From NCBI GenBank assembly GCA_023390485.1, contig JAEWCT010000426.1:1-5250 (forward strand): a DNA stretch of 5,250 nt, written 5' to 3'. The DNA comes from Pseudomonadota bacterium (GTDB lineage Bacteria > Pseudomonadota > Alphaproteobacteria > Rhizobiales > Hyphomicrobiaceae). Within the stretch, counting starts at the first letter, position 1; every line of letters starts with the position of its first letter. The notes beneath the pieces are model-generated. The model did not search any database. It saw nothing but the letters and a program-made list of their open reading frames with translations, and had not been told where the DNA came from. Position numbers and translations under genes: made by a program. Below, in pieces: positions 1 through 5,250 of this stretch.

Positions 1-840
1 CGTCAAAAAGAATCCAACGGCATTGTGCCCGTACCACCATTGCGTCATGGCACCCTGAACGCCCGGAAAAAGCGGATAGCTCAGCGTTCCGAGAAATGAC
101 ACCGGCAGCGCAAGGTTATTGACGATATGCAGCATCGCGACTGTGACAATGAAGGCGAGGAAGAACCAGTTCGCGACGTAAATGTGTGGCTCTTGGCGAT
201 CCTTCAGCGTCCCGAGAAATACGAGCAGATAGACAACCCATACGACCGTCAGCAAGATGTCGGCGTACCATTCGGGCTCGGCGTATTCCTTGCCTTGCGT
301 CACGCCCATCAGGTAGCCGGACGCCGCGATGACGATGAAAAGCTGATACCCCCAGACGACGAACCACGGCGCCCATTTGCCCGGCATCCGAGCCTGGCTC
401 GTCCGCTGAACGACATAAAGTGAAGTCGCGATGAGAGCATTGCCGCCGAACGCAAAAATGACGGCCGAGGTGTGAACCGGCCGCAGGCGCCCGAAGTTGG
501 TCCACGGCAAATCGAAGTTCAGCGCCGGAAATGAAAGTTGCCACGCGAGAATATCACCAACGAGAAATCCGGCTATACCCCAGAAAACGCAGGCGATCGT
601 CGCAACGCGAATGGGACCGTCGAAGTAGCCGGAACGCCTCTCCTGTCTGAGGTTCGTCGGATGCGTTACAACGTAGAAGCCGCCCGCAACCGCCGCTGCC
701 AACACGATGAACCCCTGAAGCCGAAGGATTTCCTCCTCTCCGGCAAGCGCGAACAATAGACCAATCGCGCCGATGATGGCTGCGCTGATGAGCGCCAGCG
801 AATCGCTGAGCCCCGAGCGCTCGTCCAATACGTCCTGCAA
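1..840 (-). CDS. ccoN: cbb3-type cytochrome c oxidase subunit I (partial, C-terminal half beyond window)
   Basis: Catalytic haem-copper subunit of the high-affinity cbb3 terminal oxidase in the inner membrane. It reduces O2 to water with electrons from c-type cytochromes and supports respiration at very low oxygen. The minus-strand frame is open for 280 codons and runs off the left edge, about half of the usual 540-residue protein. Visible are a short N-terminus, hydrophobic segments at roughly residues 15-33, 41-59, 79-97, 122-141, 158-180, 193-211, 222-240 and 262-280, the motif [17 protein letters not shown] with the low-spin haem b ligand H123, and [12 protein letters not shown] with the CuB ligand H272. 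The spacing of these two histidines agrees with the family. The only early methionine codon is at residue 152, so the start must be non-ATG: TTG at 840-838 is preceded by GGAGG at 846-850. The in-frame stop at 868-870 rules out anything further upstream. The remaining cco genes are expected to the left. An FNR box lies 57 bases upstream of the start. Identity is certain; the exact start is likely. Confidence 0.95.
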   Translation of the reverse strand, partial: MQDVLDERSGLSDSLALISAAIIGAIGLLFALAGEEEILRLQGFIVLAAAVAGGFYVVTHPTNLRQERRSGYFDGPIRVATIACVFWGIAGFLVGDILAWQLSFPALNFDLPWTNFGRLRPVHTSAVIFAFGGNALIATSLYVVQRTSQARMPGKWAPWFVVWGYQLFIVIAASGYLMGVTQGKEYAEPEWYADILLTVVWVVYLLVFLGTLKDRQEPHIYVANWFFLAFIVTVAMLHIVNNLALPVSFLGTLSYPLFPGVQGAMTQWWYGHNAVGFFLT

Positions 841-845
841 AGCTG

Positions 846-850
846 CCTCC
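846..850 (-). promoter_or_regulatory. Shine-Dalgarno that decides the ccoN TTG start
   Basis: On the minus strand the bases read GGAGG, followed by five bases (CAGCT) and TTG at 840-838. This is the only good ribosome site in the correct reading frame before the first transmembrane segment. A GTG at 871-869 is tempting but lies in another frame, whose product does not resemble an oxidase subunit. Confidence 0.6.
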
Positions 851-897
851 CGATCCCAATTCGGAACTCACAGTCGAATAACGGGGCGCCAGCAGCC

Positions 898-911
898 TTG
901 ATCTAAGTCAA
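898..911. promoter_or_regulatory. FNR/FixK-type box in the divergent ccoN / hemerythrin-hemN promoter
   Basis: The sequence TTGATCTAAGTCAA matches the FNR/Anr/FixK consensus TTGAT-N4-ATCAA at nine of ten conserved bases. It sits in a longer perfect inverted repeat, CCTTGA-TCTAAG-TCAAGG (896-913). It lies 57 bases from the ccoN start and 76 bases from the hemerythrin start, so one dimer could serve both transcripts. For the plus strand, a class II arrangement (centre at -41.5) places transcription start near 946 and a -10 element near 934-939, where TAGAAA is found. The minus-strand -10 at the equivalent distance is poor. The cognate regulator is probably the Fnr-type protein encoded at 2956-3672, whose recognition helix carries the E..SR residues that read TTGAT. 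The site is seen directly; its occupancy and direction of action are inferred. Confidence 0.85.
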
Positions 912-933
912 GGTTCGCCAAGAAGAGCGGCAT

Positions 934-939
934 TAGAAA
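934..939 (+). promoter_or_regulatory. Predicted -10 element of the hemerythrin-hemN operon
   Basis: TAGAAA, similar to TATAAT, begins 29.5 bases from the centre of the FNR box, as expected for a class II FNR-activated promoter. It predicts transcription start near 946 and a leader of about 42 bases. There is no separate -35 hexamer because the regulator site occupies that place. This is a spacing-based prediction only. Confidence 0.4.
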
Positions 940-987
940 TGTCGCATCGCTAGAACCGCGGCCTCACGTCCTTCGAGGATCTCACTA

Positions 988-1620
988 ATGACGGATGCCA
1001 GCCCGGCAAAACGACTGGATGATGCTGGACACTGCGCGACGCCCCATCCTCTCGAGATCATCGAGGAGGAGCACGCCCTGCAATTGGAGTTGTGCGATCT
1101 TTTGGAAAGCATCGCCGACGACCTGCCGGCCAAGTTCGATACTGCGTTCGCAGTGATCGCAATCTCCATTCTGAAGGGAAGCGTAAAATCCCACACGAGA
1201 TTCGAGGAAGACGCGCTTTTCCCGCTTCTCAGAGAGCGGTTGTCGCCCAACGACACTGTCGTTCAGGCGTTGGCGTGCCTCAGCCAGGAACATGAGCGTG
1301 ACGAAGACATCGCAGACGAACTCGTCGACGCGCTCAAAGACGCGTTGCAATGCAGAACACCACAGAACCCGGAAACGCTCGGTTATATTCTTCGCGGCTA
1401 TTTCGAAAGCCAGCGCCGCCATATCGCATGGGAGGACAGCGTCGTTTTGCCCGCGGCACGCCAAGCACTGACTGTCGAAGACCTCGCGCGCCTTCAGGAA
1501 TGGATCATGATGAGTGACCATCCCCGTTGTATCAGAATACCGCTGCTAAAGCTCAGAGCCCGGAGATCATCATCTTCAATCTGCAAAAAATGCCCATCCT
1601 CGCTCGGGCAGGAGAAATAA
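988..1620 (+). CDS. Hemerythrin-like (HHE) di-iron protein
   Basis: A 210-residue soluble protein with one hemerythrin/HHE four-helix domain at about residues 20-172. Candidate metal ligands are H29 (EEEHALQLE), H69 and E73 (SHTRFEED), H102 with E106 (EHERDE), and H145 with E149 (RRHIAWED), one set per predicted helix. This H / HxxxE / H / HxxxE layout resembles the RIC/YtfE iron-sulfur repair family more than classical five-histidine oxygen carriers, but the N-terminal ScdA_N domain of RIC is absent. ATG 988 is preceded by GAGG at 975-978. The gene is first in a probable operon with hemN, with four bases between the stop and the next ATG, behind an FNR box. Plausible roles are binding or sensing O2 or NO, or supplying or protecting iron under microaerobic conditions; the sequence does not decide. 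Oddity: residues after about 175 form a Ser/Arg-rich tail with C199-x2-C202 and several codons rare in this GC-rich context (AGA, CTA, ATA), suggesting a degenerate or frameshifted end. Confidence 0.88.
   Translation: MTDASPAKRLDDAGHCATPHPLEIIEEEHALQLELCDLLESIADDLPAKFDTAFAVIAISILKGSVKSHTRFEEDALFPLLRERLSPNDTVVQALACLSQEHERDEDIADELVDALKDALQCRTPQNPETLGYILRGYFESQRRHIAWEDSVVLPAARQALTVEDLARLQEWIMMSDHPRCIRIPLLKLRARRSSSSICKKCPSSLGQEK
1610..1615 (+). promoter_or_regulatory. hemN ribosome binding site inside the hemerythrin 3' end
   Basis: AGGAGA lies within the last codons of the hemerythrin gene, about ten bases before ATG 1625. Because the upstream stop (1618-1620) falls between this site and the start, ribosomes finishing the first gene could reinitiate on hemN, so translational coupling is likely. 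Confidence 0.6.
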
Positions 1621-1624
1621 CGGG

Positions 1625-2959
1625 ATGTCTCCAGATTTTGTGCGCCGCATGAGCGCCCCCGTTCCGCGATATACGAGCTATCCGACCGCCGCCCAGTTTC
1701 GGAACACGGTCGGCGAGAAGGACTTCGCAGAAGCTCTGATCGAATTGGAAGACGAAACGCCGTTTTCGCTCTACGTGCACGTGCCGTTCTGCAAAAAGCT
1801 TTGCTGGTACTGCGGCTGCAATATGAAAGTTGCACGCACCAAAGAGCCCGTCATCCGCTATTTGGAAGCTCTGGAAGCGGAATTACGGACCATCGCCGCG
1901 CTCGGACTCTCCAAGCACAAGATTTCATATATGCATTGGGGCGGCGGCTCCCCCAACATTCTGGCCGGCGAGCAGATTTTGGCGTTGACTGCGCTCATTC
2001 GCGAATCTTTCGAGATCGACGCCACCGCCGAATTCGCCGTCGAGATCGACCCGCGCGAAGCGAGCGCGTCGCTTGCGCAGGCGCTGAAGCTGGCAGGCGT
2101 CAATCGGGTGTCTATTGGGGTCCAAGATTTCAACCGCACCGTTCAGACTGCCATCAATCGGTTGCAGTCGTTCGAAGTGACGTCAGCCTGCGTAGACAGT
2201 TTACGGGATGCCGGGATCGACAAGATCAACATCGACCTCGTTTATGGATTGCCGCTGCAGACCCGACTTGGAATCGAACGGACGGTCGAGCAGGTCCTTT
2301 CGCTGCAGCCAAATCGTGTCACGCTATTTGGGTATGCGCATCTGCCCACGCGCTTCGCACACCAATCAATTATTGACGCCACGACGATTCCCGACAGCGT
2401 CGAACGCTTCGCTCAGTCCCAAAGAGCCGCGCGCATGCTCACCGCCGCAGGTTACGTCCGGATCGGGCTCGACCATTTCGCACTGAAGGACGATCCCTTG
2501 GCCGTCGGACCCGTTCGCCGCAACTTTCAAGGATATACGACCGATACGTCGGAAACCCTGGTCGGCGTCGGGCCGTCGGCCATCTCCTGCATCGGCAGCG
2601 CATATTTTCAGAACGTGTCGTCTCCCGCCGAATACGAAGAGCGTATTGCAGCGACAGGCCTCGCCACGACCAGAGGCGTCAAGCTGACAGACGAAGATCG
2701 TGTTCGGCGCTACGTCATCGCGAAATTGATGTGCGACTTCAGCTATTCCGAATCCAACGTCCGCGAGCACTTCGGAGCTGCGGCGTCGGGCGTCATTCTG
2801 GAAGGCCGGGAGATGGTCGAGGCAGATACCGCCGGTCTTCTGGAAAAGGTCGATGACGGTTTCGTCGTCACACCGCGCGGTCGGCCATTTGTGAGAAGCA
2901 TCGCGGCGTGCTTCGATACCTATCTCGGATCTGATGTACGCTGCGCGCCCGCGATCTAG
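1625..2959 (+). CDS. hemN: Oxygen-independent coproporphyrinogen III oxidase (radical SAM)
   Basis: Cytoplasmic radical-SAM enzyme that decarboxylates two propionate side chains of coproporphyrinogen III to give protoporphyrinogen IX without O2. This allows haem synthesis under low oxygen or anaerobiosis. The protein has 444 residues, close to the 457 of E. coli HemN. The cluster motif is C56-x3-C60-x2-C63, followed by C65 as in true HemN. Y50 in LYVHVPFC matches the conserved Tyr near the cluster. HWGGGSP (104-110) is the SAM-binding glycine stretch, with Ser where E. coli has Thr. RVSIGVQDFN (161-170), NIDLVYGLP (202-210), GYAHLPTRFA (236-245), DHFA (283-286) and RNFQGYTT (299-306) are all family signatures. 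The C-terminal HemN domain ends in CFDTYL (429-434). These features separate it from HemW-type haem chaperones, which lack C65 and most of these motifs. It follows the hemerythrin gene in a probable FNR-controlled operon and meets the regulator gene tail to tail, the two stop codons overlapping in CTAG at 2956-2959. Confidence 0.97.
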   Translation: MSPDFVRRMSAPVPRYTSYPTAAQFRNTVGEKDFAEALIELEDETPFSLYVHVPFCKKLCWYCGCNMKVARTKEPVIRYLEALEAELRTIAALGLSKHKISYMHWGGGSPNILAGEQILALTALIRESFEIDATAEFAVEIDPREASASLAQALKLAGVNRVSIGVQDFNRTVQTAINRLQSFEVTSACVDSLRDAGIDKINIDLVYGLPLQTRLGIERTVEQVLSLQPNRVTLFGYAHLPTRFAHQSIIDATTIPDSVERFAQSQRAARMLTAAGYVRIGLDHFALKDDPLAVGPVRRNFQGYTTDTSETLVGVGPSAISCIGSAYFQNVSSPAEYEERIAATGLATTRGVKLTDEDRVRRYVIAKLMCDFSYSESNVREHFGAAASGVILEGREMVEADTAGLLEKVDDGFVVTPRGRPFVRSIAACFDTYLGSDVRCAPAI

Positions 2960-3672
2960 ACGCTGCTTATCCGTTCCAGATGAGCGGGGTCCAAGACAAC
3001 AACAGTCCTCGCCCCATCGAGGCCGATGATTTTCTTGGCCTTGAGGCGGGAAAATTGCCGGCTGACCGTTTCAATTGTTAGGCCGAGGAAATCGGCGATC
3101 TCAGCGCGCGAGATGGGCAGCTCGAACTTCGCCGGCCCCTGCACCTGTCCGCTCTGACAACCGACCGCATCGATCCGCTTGGAAACCATGAGAATGAAGC
3201 TTGCTACCTTTTCCTCGGCACTTTTTCGTCCGAGCAGCAGCATCCATTCGCGCGCGGCATCGAGCTCGTCCAGCGTGTTTTCGAACAAGCGGCGTTCGAA
3301 CCCGGGAAACTCCCGGACCAGACGCTCGAATTGCCCGCGGTCATAGGTACAGAGGTGAACCTCATTCACGGCGGTCACTTCATACGCGCTGTGATCGCGG
3401 TACGGCCTGCCGATAAAATCGGACGCAAACTGAAGTCCGACGATCTGCTGCCGCCCATCGCTCATGGCCTTAGTGAGTTTGACGACGCCGGAGATGATAT
3501 TGGCGAATGAGGCTACCGTGTCCTGATCCGCCACGATCGCTTGCCCTTGCGGCACTGTCCGATGGTGAGCGATTGCATTGAGCCGCTCTATTTCAGTCCG
3601 GCTCAGCGCCCCACAGACCGCACGGTGGCGCACTGCGCAAGTATCGCAGCGGATCGGTTGCTGTTGTGTCAT
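2956..3672 (-). CDS. fnrN: Crp/Fnr-family oxygen-sensing transcriptional regulator, FnrN/FnrL type
   Basis: Cytoplasmic DNA-binding regulator expected to dimerise around an O2-labile [4Fe-4S] cluster and activate low-oxygen genes. From ATG 3672 it has 238 residues, the usual length. Near the N-terminus is C9-x2-C12-x7-C20 (RCDTCAVRHRAVCGAL), and the fourth cluster cysteine is C108 in VHLCTYDRGQFERL; these set it apart from cysteine-free FixK. A cyclic-nucleotide-binding-like beta-roll covers about 30-120, a dimer helix about 125-155, and the helix-turn-helix about 187-212 (SRAEIADFLGLTIETVSRQF), where E201, S204 and R205 correspond to the residues of E. coli FNR that read TTGAT. The start is uncertain. 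The frame stays open to TTG 3783, which has GGAG at 3789-3792, giving 275 residues; ATG 3741 and 3726 are also possible. I prefer 3672 because the extra N-terminal codons lose the GC-ending bias and match nothing expected for the family. The likely target is the box at 898-911. No full FNR box lies before its own gene. Confidence 0.93.
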   Translation of the reverse strand: MTQQQPIRCDTCAVRHRAVCGALSRTEIERLNAIAHHRTVPQGQAIVADQDTVASFANIISGVVKLTKAMSDGRQQIVGLQFASDFIGRPYRDHSAYEVTAVNEVHLCTYDRGQFERLVREFPGFERRLFENTLDELDAAREWMLLLGRKSAEEKVASFILMVSKRIDAVGCQSGQVQGPAKFELPISRAEIADFLGLTIETVSRQFSRLKAKKIIGLDGARTVVVLDPAHLERISSV

Positions 3673-4023
3673 CGCCGGTCCAACATTATCGGATGCTCGG
3701 TAAGTGAAGTTGCTAAGTGATACCATGTTTGAAACAGACATGCGACGGATCGGGTCCGCGACCCCCTTTGCATCAGCTGGCAAAGCGTCTCCAATCCAAG
3801 TTGATCGCTGATAACAGCAGCTTAACGTCTCTCTTAACCGCTATGGCCATCGACATTGTCCACACCGTACGGGAGGCCAGATTGCATCAGCAAAGCAATT
3901 GAAGACTGCGAGTGGATCTCTGAAAAAGTAATATTTTCATATAGTTCAATAACTTATAATGCACGCCAGACACAGGCAAAGTGCCTTCGATGGAGCACCT
4001 GTAGCTAGCGTTGCAATCTAGAT
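3673..4023. other. Intergenic region between the fnr-type gene and mocA, AT-richer, no convincing gene
   Basis: This stretch should contain the promoter of the Fnr-type gene and the 3' end of the mocA transcript. GATAAT on the minus strand (3689-3694) could be a -10 for a very short leader before ATG 3672. Bases 3920-3960 are clearly AT-rich against GC-rich surroundings and include the weak inverted repeat GAAAA-N7-TTTTC (3922-3938). Bases 3974-3986 form a small hairpin, AGGCA-AAG-TGCCT, without a T-run, and 4015-4024 is the palindrome AATCTAGATT touching the mocA stop. A plus-strand frame at 3717-3902 is open for 61 codons but has no ribosome site or recognisable product. No tRNA or clear intrinsic terminator is seen. 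Confidence 0.6.
3955..3960 (+). promoter_or_regulatory. Orphan consensus -10 hexamer (TATAAT)
   Basis: A perfect TATAAT lies on the plus strand in the AT-rich patch, but the -35 at 17-base spacing (TATTTT, 3932-3937) is poor. No plus-strand gene follows, so if active it would give a short transcript running into the antisense strand of mocA. It may equally be chance in AT-rich DNA. Confidence 0.2.
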
Positions 4024-4641
4024 TTAGTGCGCGCGTTGCTGGTCGCAGACGGCGGCCAGATCGGCCGGCGTGTCGATGTCAATTGCTTCCTCGTCTGATG
4101 CGAGAGGAACGCCAAGACTTTGCGCCGCATACTCTCGCAGAAGCACCTTGGCGCCTGTCGCGCCGACCAAAGCCCTGAGCTCGGAGAAATGTGCCCGCGG
4201 CCACAAAACGGGATTGCGCTGTTCTCCAGCCGCAGTCACGGGGAAGACGATCGCGCGTCCGCCGGACACATCGAACTCGGCCTGCAGGCGAGTGAAGAGG
4301 GCCGACGTCAGATAAGGCATGTCGGACGGCACGATGAACGCGCCGTCGAACTCGTCTCCGAGCGCTCCGACACCGGCCGCGATCGAGGAGCCCATGCCCT
4401 GCATCCAAGCAGCGTTATGGACGAACCGAACGGCAAGCCCATCAAGGACGCTGCGGCAGCGCTCTGCCTCATGACCGGTGACGACGACGATCTCAGAAAG
4501 TCGGGCCGCAATGGCCACGCGCGTGACACGACGGAGCAAAGGCTCGCCACCGACTTCTGCCAAAAGCTTGTTTTCGCTACCGAAGCGCTCCGAGCTTCCG
4601 GCGGCCAGGAGAACAGCGGCGACTCGGCTCGCCGCAGTCAC
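4024..4641 (-). CDS. mocA: MocA-like molybdenum cofactor cytidylyltransferase (NTP_transf_3 family)
   Basis: Predicted cytoplasmic nucleotidyltransferase that joins a nucleotide, most likely CMP from CTP, to the molybdopterin cofactor for xanthine-dehydrogenase-family enzymes. The 205-residue length is normal. Visible are the N-terminal nucleotide-binding motif LAAGSSERFGSENK (12-25) with K25, N76 and GMGSSIAAG (82-90) of the cofactor/nucleotide site, PSDMP (105-109) with the metal-binding D107, the RNPVLW segment (142-147), GATGAK (160-165), and a C-terminal DIDTPADL (188-195). LAAG rather than LAGG favours MocA over the GTP-using MobA, and the neighbour supports this. The start is GTG 4641; GTGA overlaps the stop of the upstream xdhC-family gene by four bases, so translation is probably coupled. 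The stop TAA is followed one codon later by an in-frame TAG. Alternative: a nucleotidyltransferase of the same fold with another substrate; the XdhC partner makes this less likely. Confidence 0.87.
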   Translation of the reverse strand: MTAASRVAAVLLAAGSSERFGSENKLLAEVGGEPLLRRVTRVAIAARLSEIVVVTGHEAERCRSVLDGLAVRFVHNAAWMQGMGSSIAAGVGALGDEFDGAFIVPSDMPYLTSALFTRLQAEFDVSGGRAIVFPVTAAGEQRNPVLWPRAHFSELRALVGATGAKVLLREYAAQSLGVPLASDEEAIDIDTPADLAAVCDQQRAH

Positions 4642-5250
4642 GACACGAGGTTGGCGACCTTGGCCTCGGCCAAGATCTCCGCAAGCACGCCCGTCGCCAG
4701 AGTGGCTTTGCTTTTCGCGCCGGGGATCGATCCAACTGGAGCATGCAGCCGCGCGCGGGCAGTGGCTGTGAAGCCCTTGGTCTGCAGCGCCTCAAGGCGA
4801 TGCCTGTGCACAGTATGGTTGCCTAGAACGCCGATGTAAAAACACTCCATCTCGAGGACGCGCGCCAGGATATCGGGCTCCGCCTCGTGATCGTGAAAGA
4901 CGAGCACCGCCGCCGAAGCGTAATCGAGCGCCTCGATCGAGGATTGAAGTGCCGCGGTGCCATTGAAAGCCGATATTCCGCGCCTCCCTGCCTCATTCCG
5001 TGTCGCCTCGTCGGGCGACCAGACGGCGATCTCAAGTCCACTCACCTGAGCGACGCCTGCGATGGCATTGAGCAGCGGTCCGCTGCCAAGCAGCAAGAGG
5101 CGCAGCGGCGGCAAAAAATACCGATCGAAGTAATCTTTCTCGCGCGTGCTTCGCGGCATCGGCCCCAGTGAAGCAGCGGAGGTGACGATGCTTGTGCCGT
5201 CGACAAGGGAGGTTCTGAGCGAACACGCTTGGCGCGCTGCGCGGCAACGT
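4638..5250 (-). CDS. xdhC: XdhC/CoxI-family molybdenum hydroxylase maturation factor (5' end beyond window)
   Basis: XdhC-family proteins bind the molybdenum cofactor, protect it and hand it over in sulfurated form to xanthine-dehydrogenase-family apoenzymes; they are not subunits of the mature enzyme. The frame is open to the right edge, giving at least 203 residues without an upstream stop. An internal ATG at 5159 would give 173 residues but would discard the sequence RTSLVDGTSIV, which resembles the linker between the XdhC_CoxI and Rossmann-like XdhC_C domains. I therefore treat the gene as partial. Seen in the C-terminal domain are LPPLRLLLLGSGP (the Rossmann glycine loop), EIAVWSPDE, AAVLVFHDHEAEPDIL, FYIGVLGNHTVHRHRLEAL and the signature ARLHAPVGSIPGAKSKATLA, which is highly characteristic of the family. 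The stop overlaps the GTG start of the mocA-like gene, forming a unit in which cofactor maturation and nucleotide attachment are co-produced. The client hydroxylase is not in the window. Confidence 0.88.
   Translation of the reverse strand, partial: RCRAARQACSLRTSLVDGTSIVTSAASLGPMPRSTREKDYFDRYFLPPLRLLLLGSGPLLNAIAGVAQVSGLEIAVWSPDEATRNEAGRRGISAFNGTAALQSSIEALDYASAAVLVFHDHEAEPDILARVLEMECFYIGVLGNHTVHRHRLEALQTKGFTATARARLHAPVGSIPGAKSKATLATGVLAEILAEAKVANLVS

Noticed and set aside
554..871. Minus-strand frame of 105 codons from GTG 871, and a second one at 116-544
   Set aside because: Both lie in the wrong frame over ccoN. The adjacent frame encodes continuous CcoN sequence with the haem and copper ligand motifs throughout, so no frameshift is needed.
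985..1521. Minus-strand open frame of 178 codons
   Set aside because: It is antisense to the hemerythrin-like gene, whose plus-strand product has a complete ligand pattern, ribosome site and operon context. The antisense product matches nothing I recognise.
3801..3814. Possible FNR box upstream of the fnr-type gene (TTGATCGCTGATAA)
   Set aside because: Only one half-site is intact; the second half matches the consensus at two of five positions, too weak to claim autoregulation.
3717..3902. Plus-strand frame of 61 codons in the intergenic region
   Set aside because: No ribosome site before its ATG, no recognisable domain, and overlap with the promoter or N-terminus of the fnr-type gene.
3922..3938. 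Possible intrinsic terminator for mocA (GAAAA-N7-TTTTC)
   Set aside because: The five-pair stem is almost all A/T with no GC core and no clear following T-run on the minus strand; it lies about 90 bases after the stop.
4120..4839. Plus-strand open frame of 239 codons
   Set aside because: It is antisense to the mocA-like and xdhC-like genes, both supported by clear family motifs. Long antisense frames are common in GC-rich DNA.
1..5250. CRISPR array, insertion sequence, tRNA or rRNA, phage genes, toxin-antitoxin pair
   Set aside because: No regularly spaced direct repeats, transposase motifs, terminal inverted repeats, tRNA-like folds or phage-type genes were seen on either strand.

Overview
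The window reads as a chromosomal segment of an alphaproteobacterium, most likely of the Hyphomicrobiales (rhizobia-like or Hyphomicrobium-like) group. The reasons are a GC-rich sequence with GC-ending codons, a FixN/CcoN-type oxidase with an extended N-terminus, an FnrN-type regulator, and the clustering of cbb3 oxidase, hemN and an FNR-family regulator, which resembles the cco-hemN-fnrL neighbourhood known from Rhodobacter. The genus cannot be fixed from the sequence alone.

Layout. Positions 1-840 (minus) hold the first half of ccoN, the catalytic subunit of the high-affinity cbb3 cytochrome oxidase, cut by the left window edge. Positions 841-987 are a divergent promoter region with a near-perfect FNR/FixK box (TTGATCTAAGTCAA, 898-911). 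To the right, on the plus strand, lie a hemerythrin-like di-iron protein (988-1620) and, four bases later, hemN, the oxygen-independent coproporphyrinogen III oxidase (1625-2959). Tail to tail with hemN, sharing a CTAG that contains both stop codons, is a Crp/Fnr-family regulator with the cysteines of an oxygen-sensing [4Fe-4S] cluster (2956 to about 3672, minus). An AT-richer stretch of about 350 bases without a convincing gene follows. Positions 4024-5250 (minus) carry a two-gene molybdenum-cofactor unit: an XdhC-family protein (5' end cut by the right edge) overlapping by four bases a MocA-like molybdenum cofactor cytidylyltransferase.

How it fits together. The left two thirds look like a compact low-oxygen module. 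When oxygen falls, the Fnr-type protein would acquire its Fe-S cluster, bind the box between ccoN and the hemerythrin gene, and induce both the cbb3 oxidase and the oxygen-independent step of haem synthesis that supplies it. The least routine element is the hemerythrin-like protein, apparently co-transcribed and probably translationally coupled with the oxygen-sensitive radical-SAM enzyme HemN. Its predicted metal ligands follow the H / HxxxE / H / HxxxE pattern of the RIC/YtfE iron-sulfur repair proteins, and its C-terminal tail looks degenerate or frameshifted. The molybdenum pair at the right end would serve a xanthine-dehydrogenase-family enzyme that is not in view and is probably a separate transcription unit.

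I see no CRISPR array, insertion sequence, tRNA, rRNA or prophage signal. Apart from the hemerythrin-hemN pairing, the content is recognisable and ordinary.
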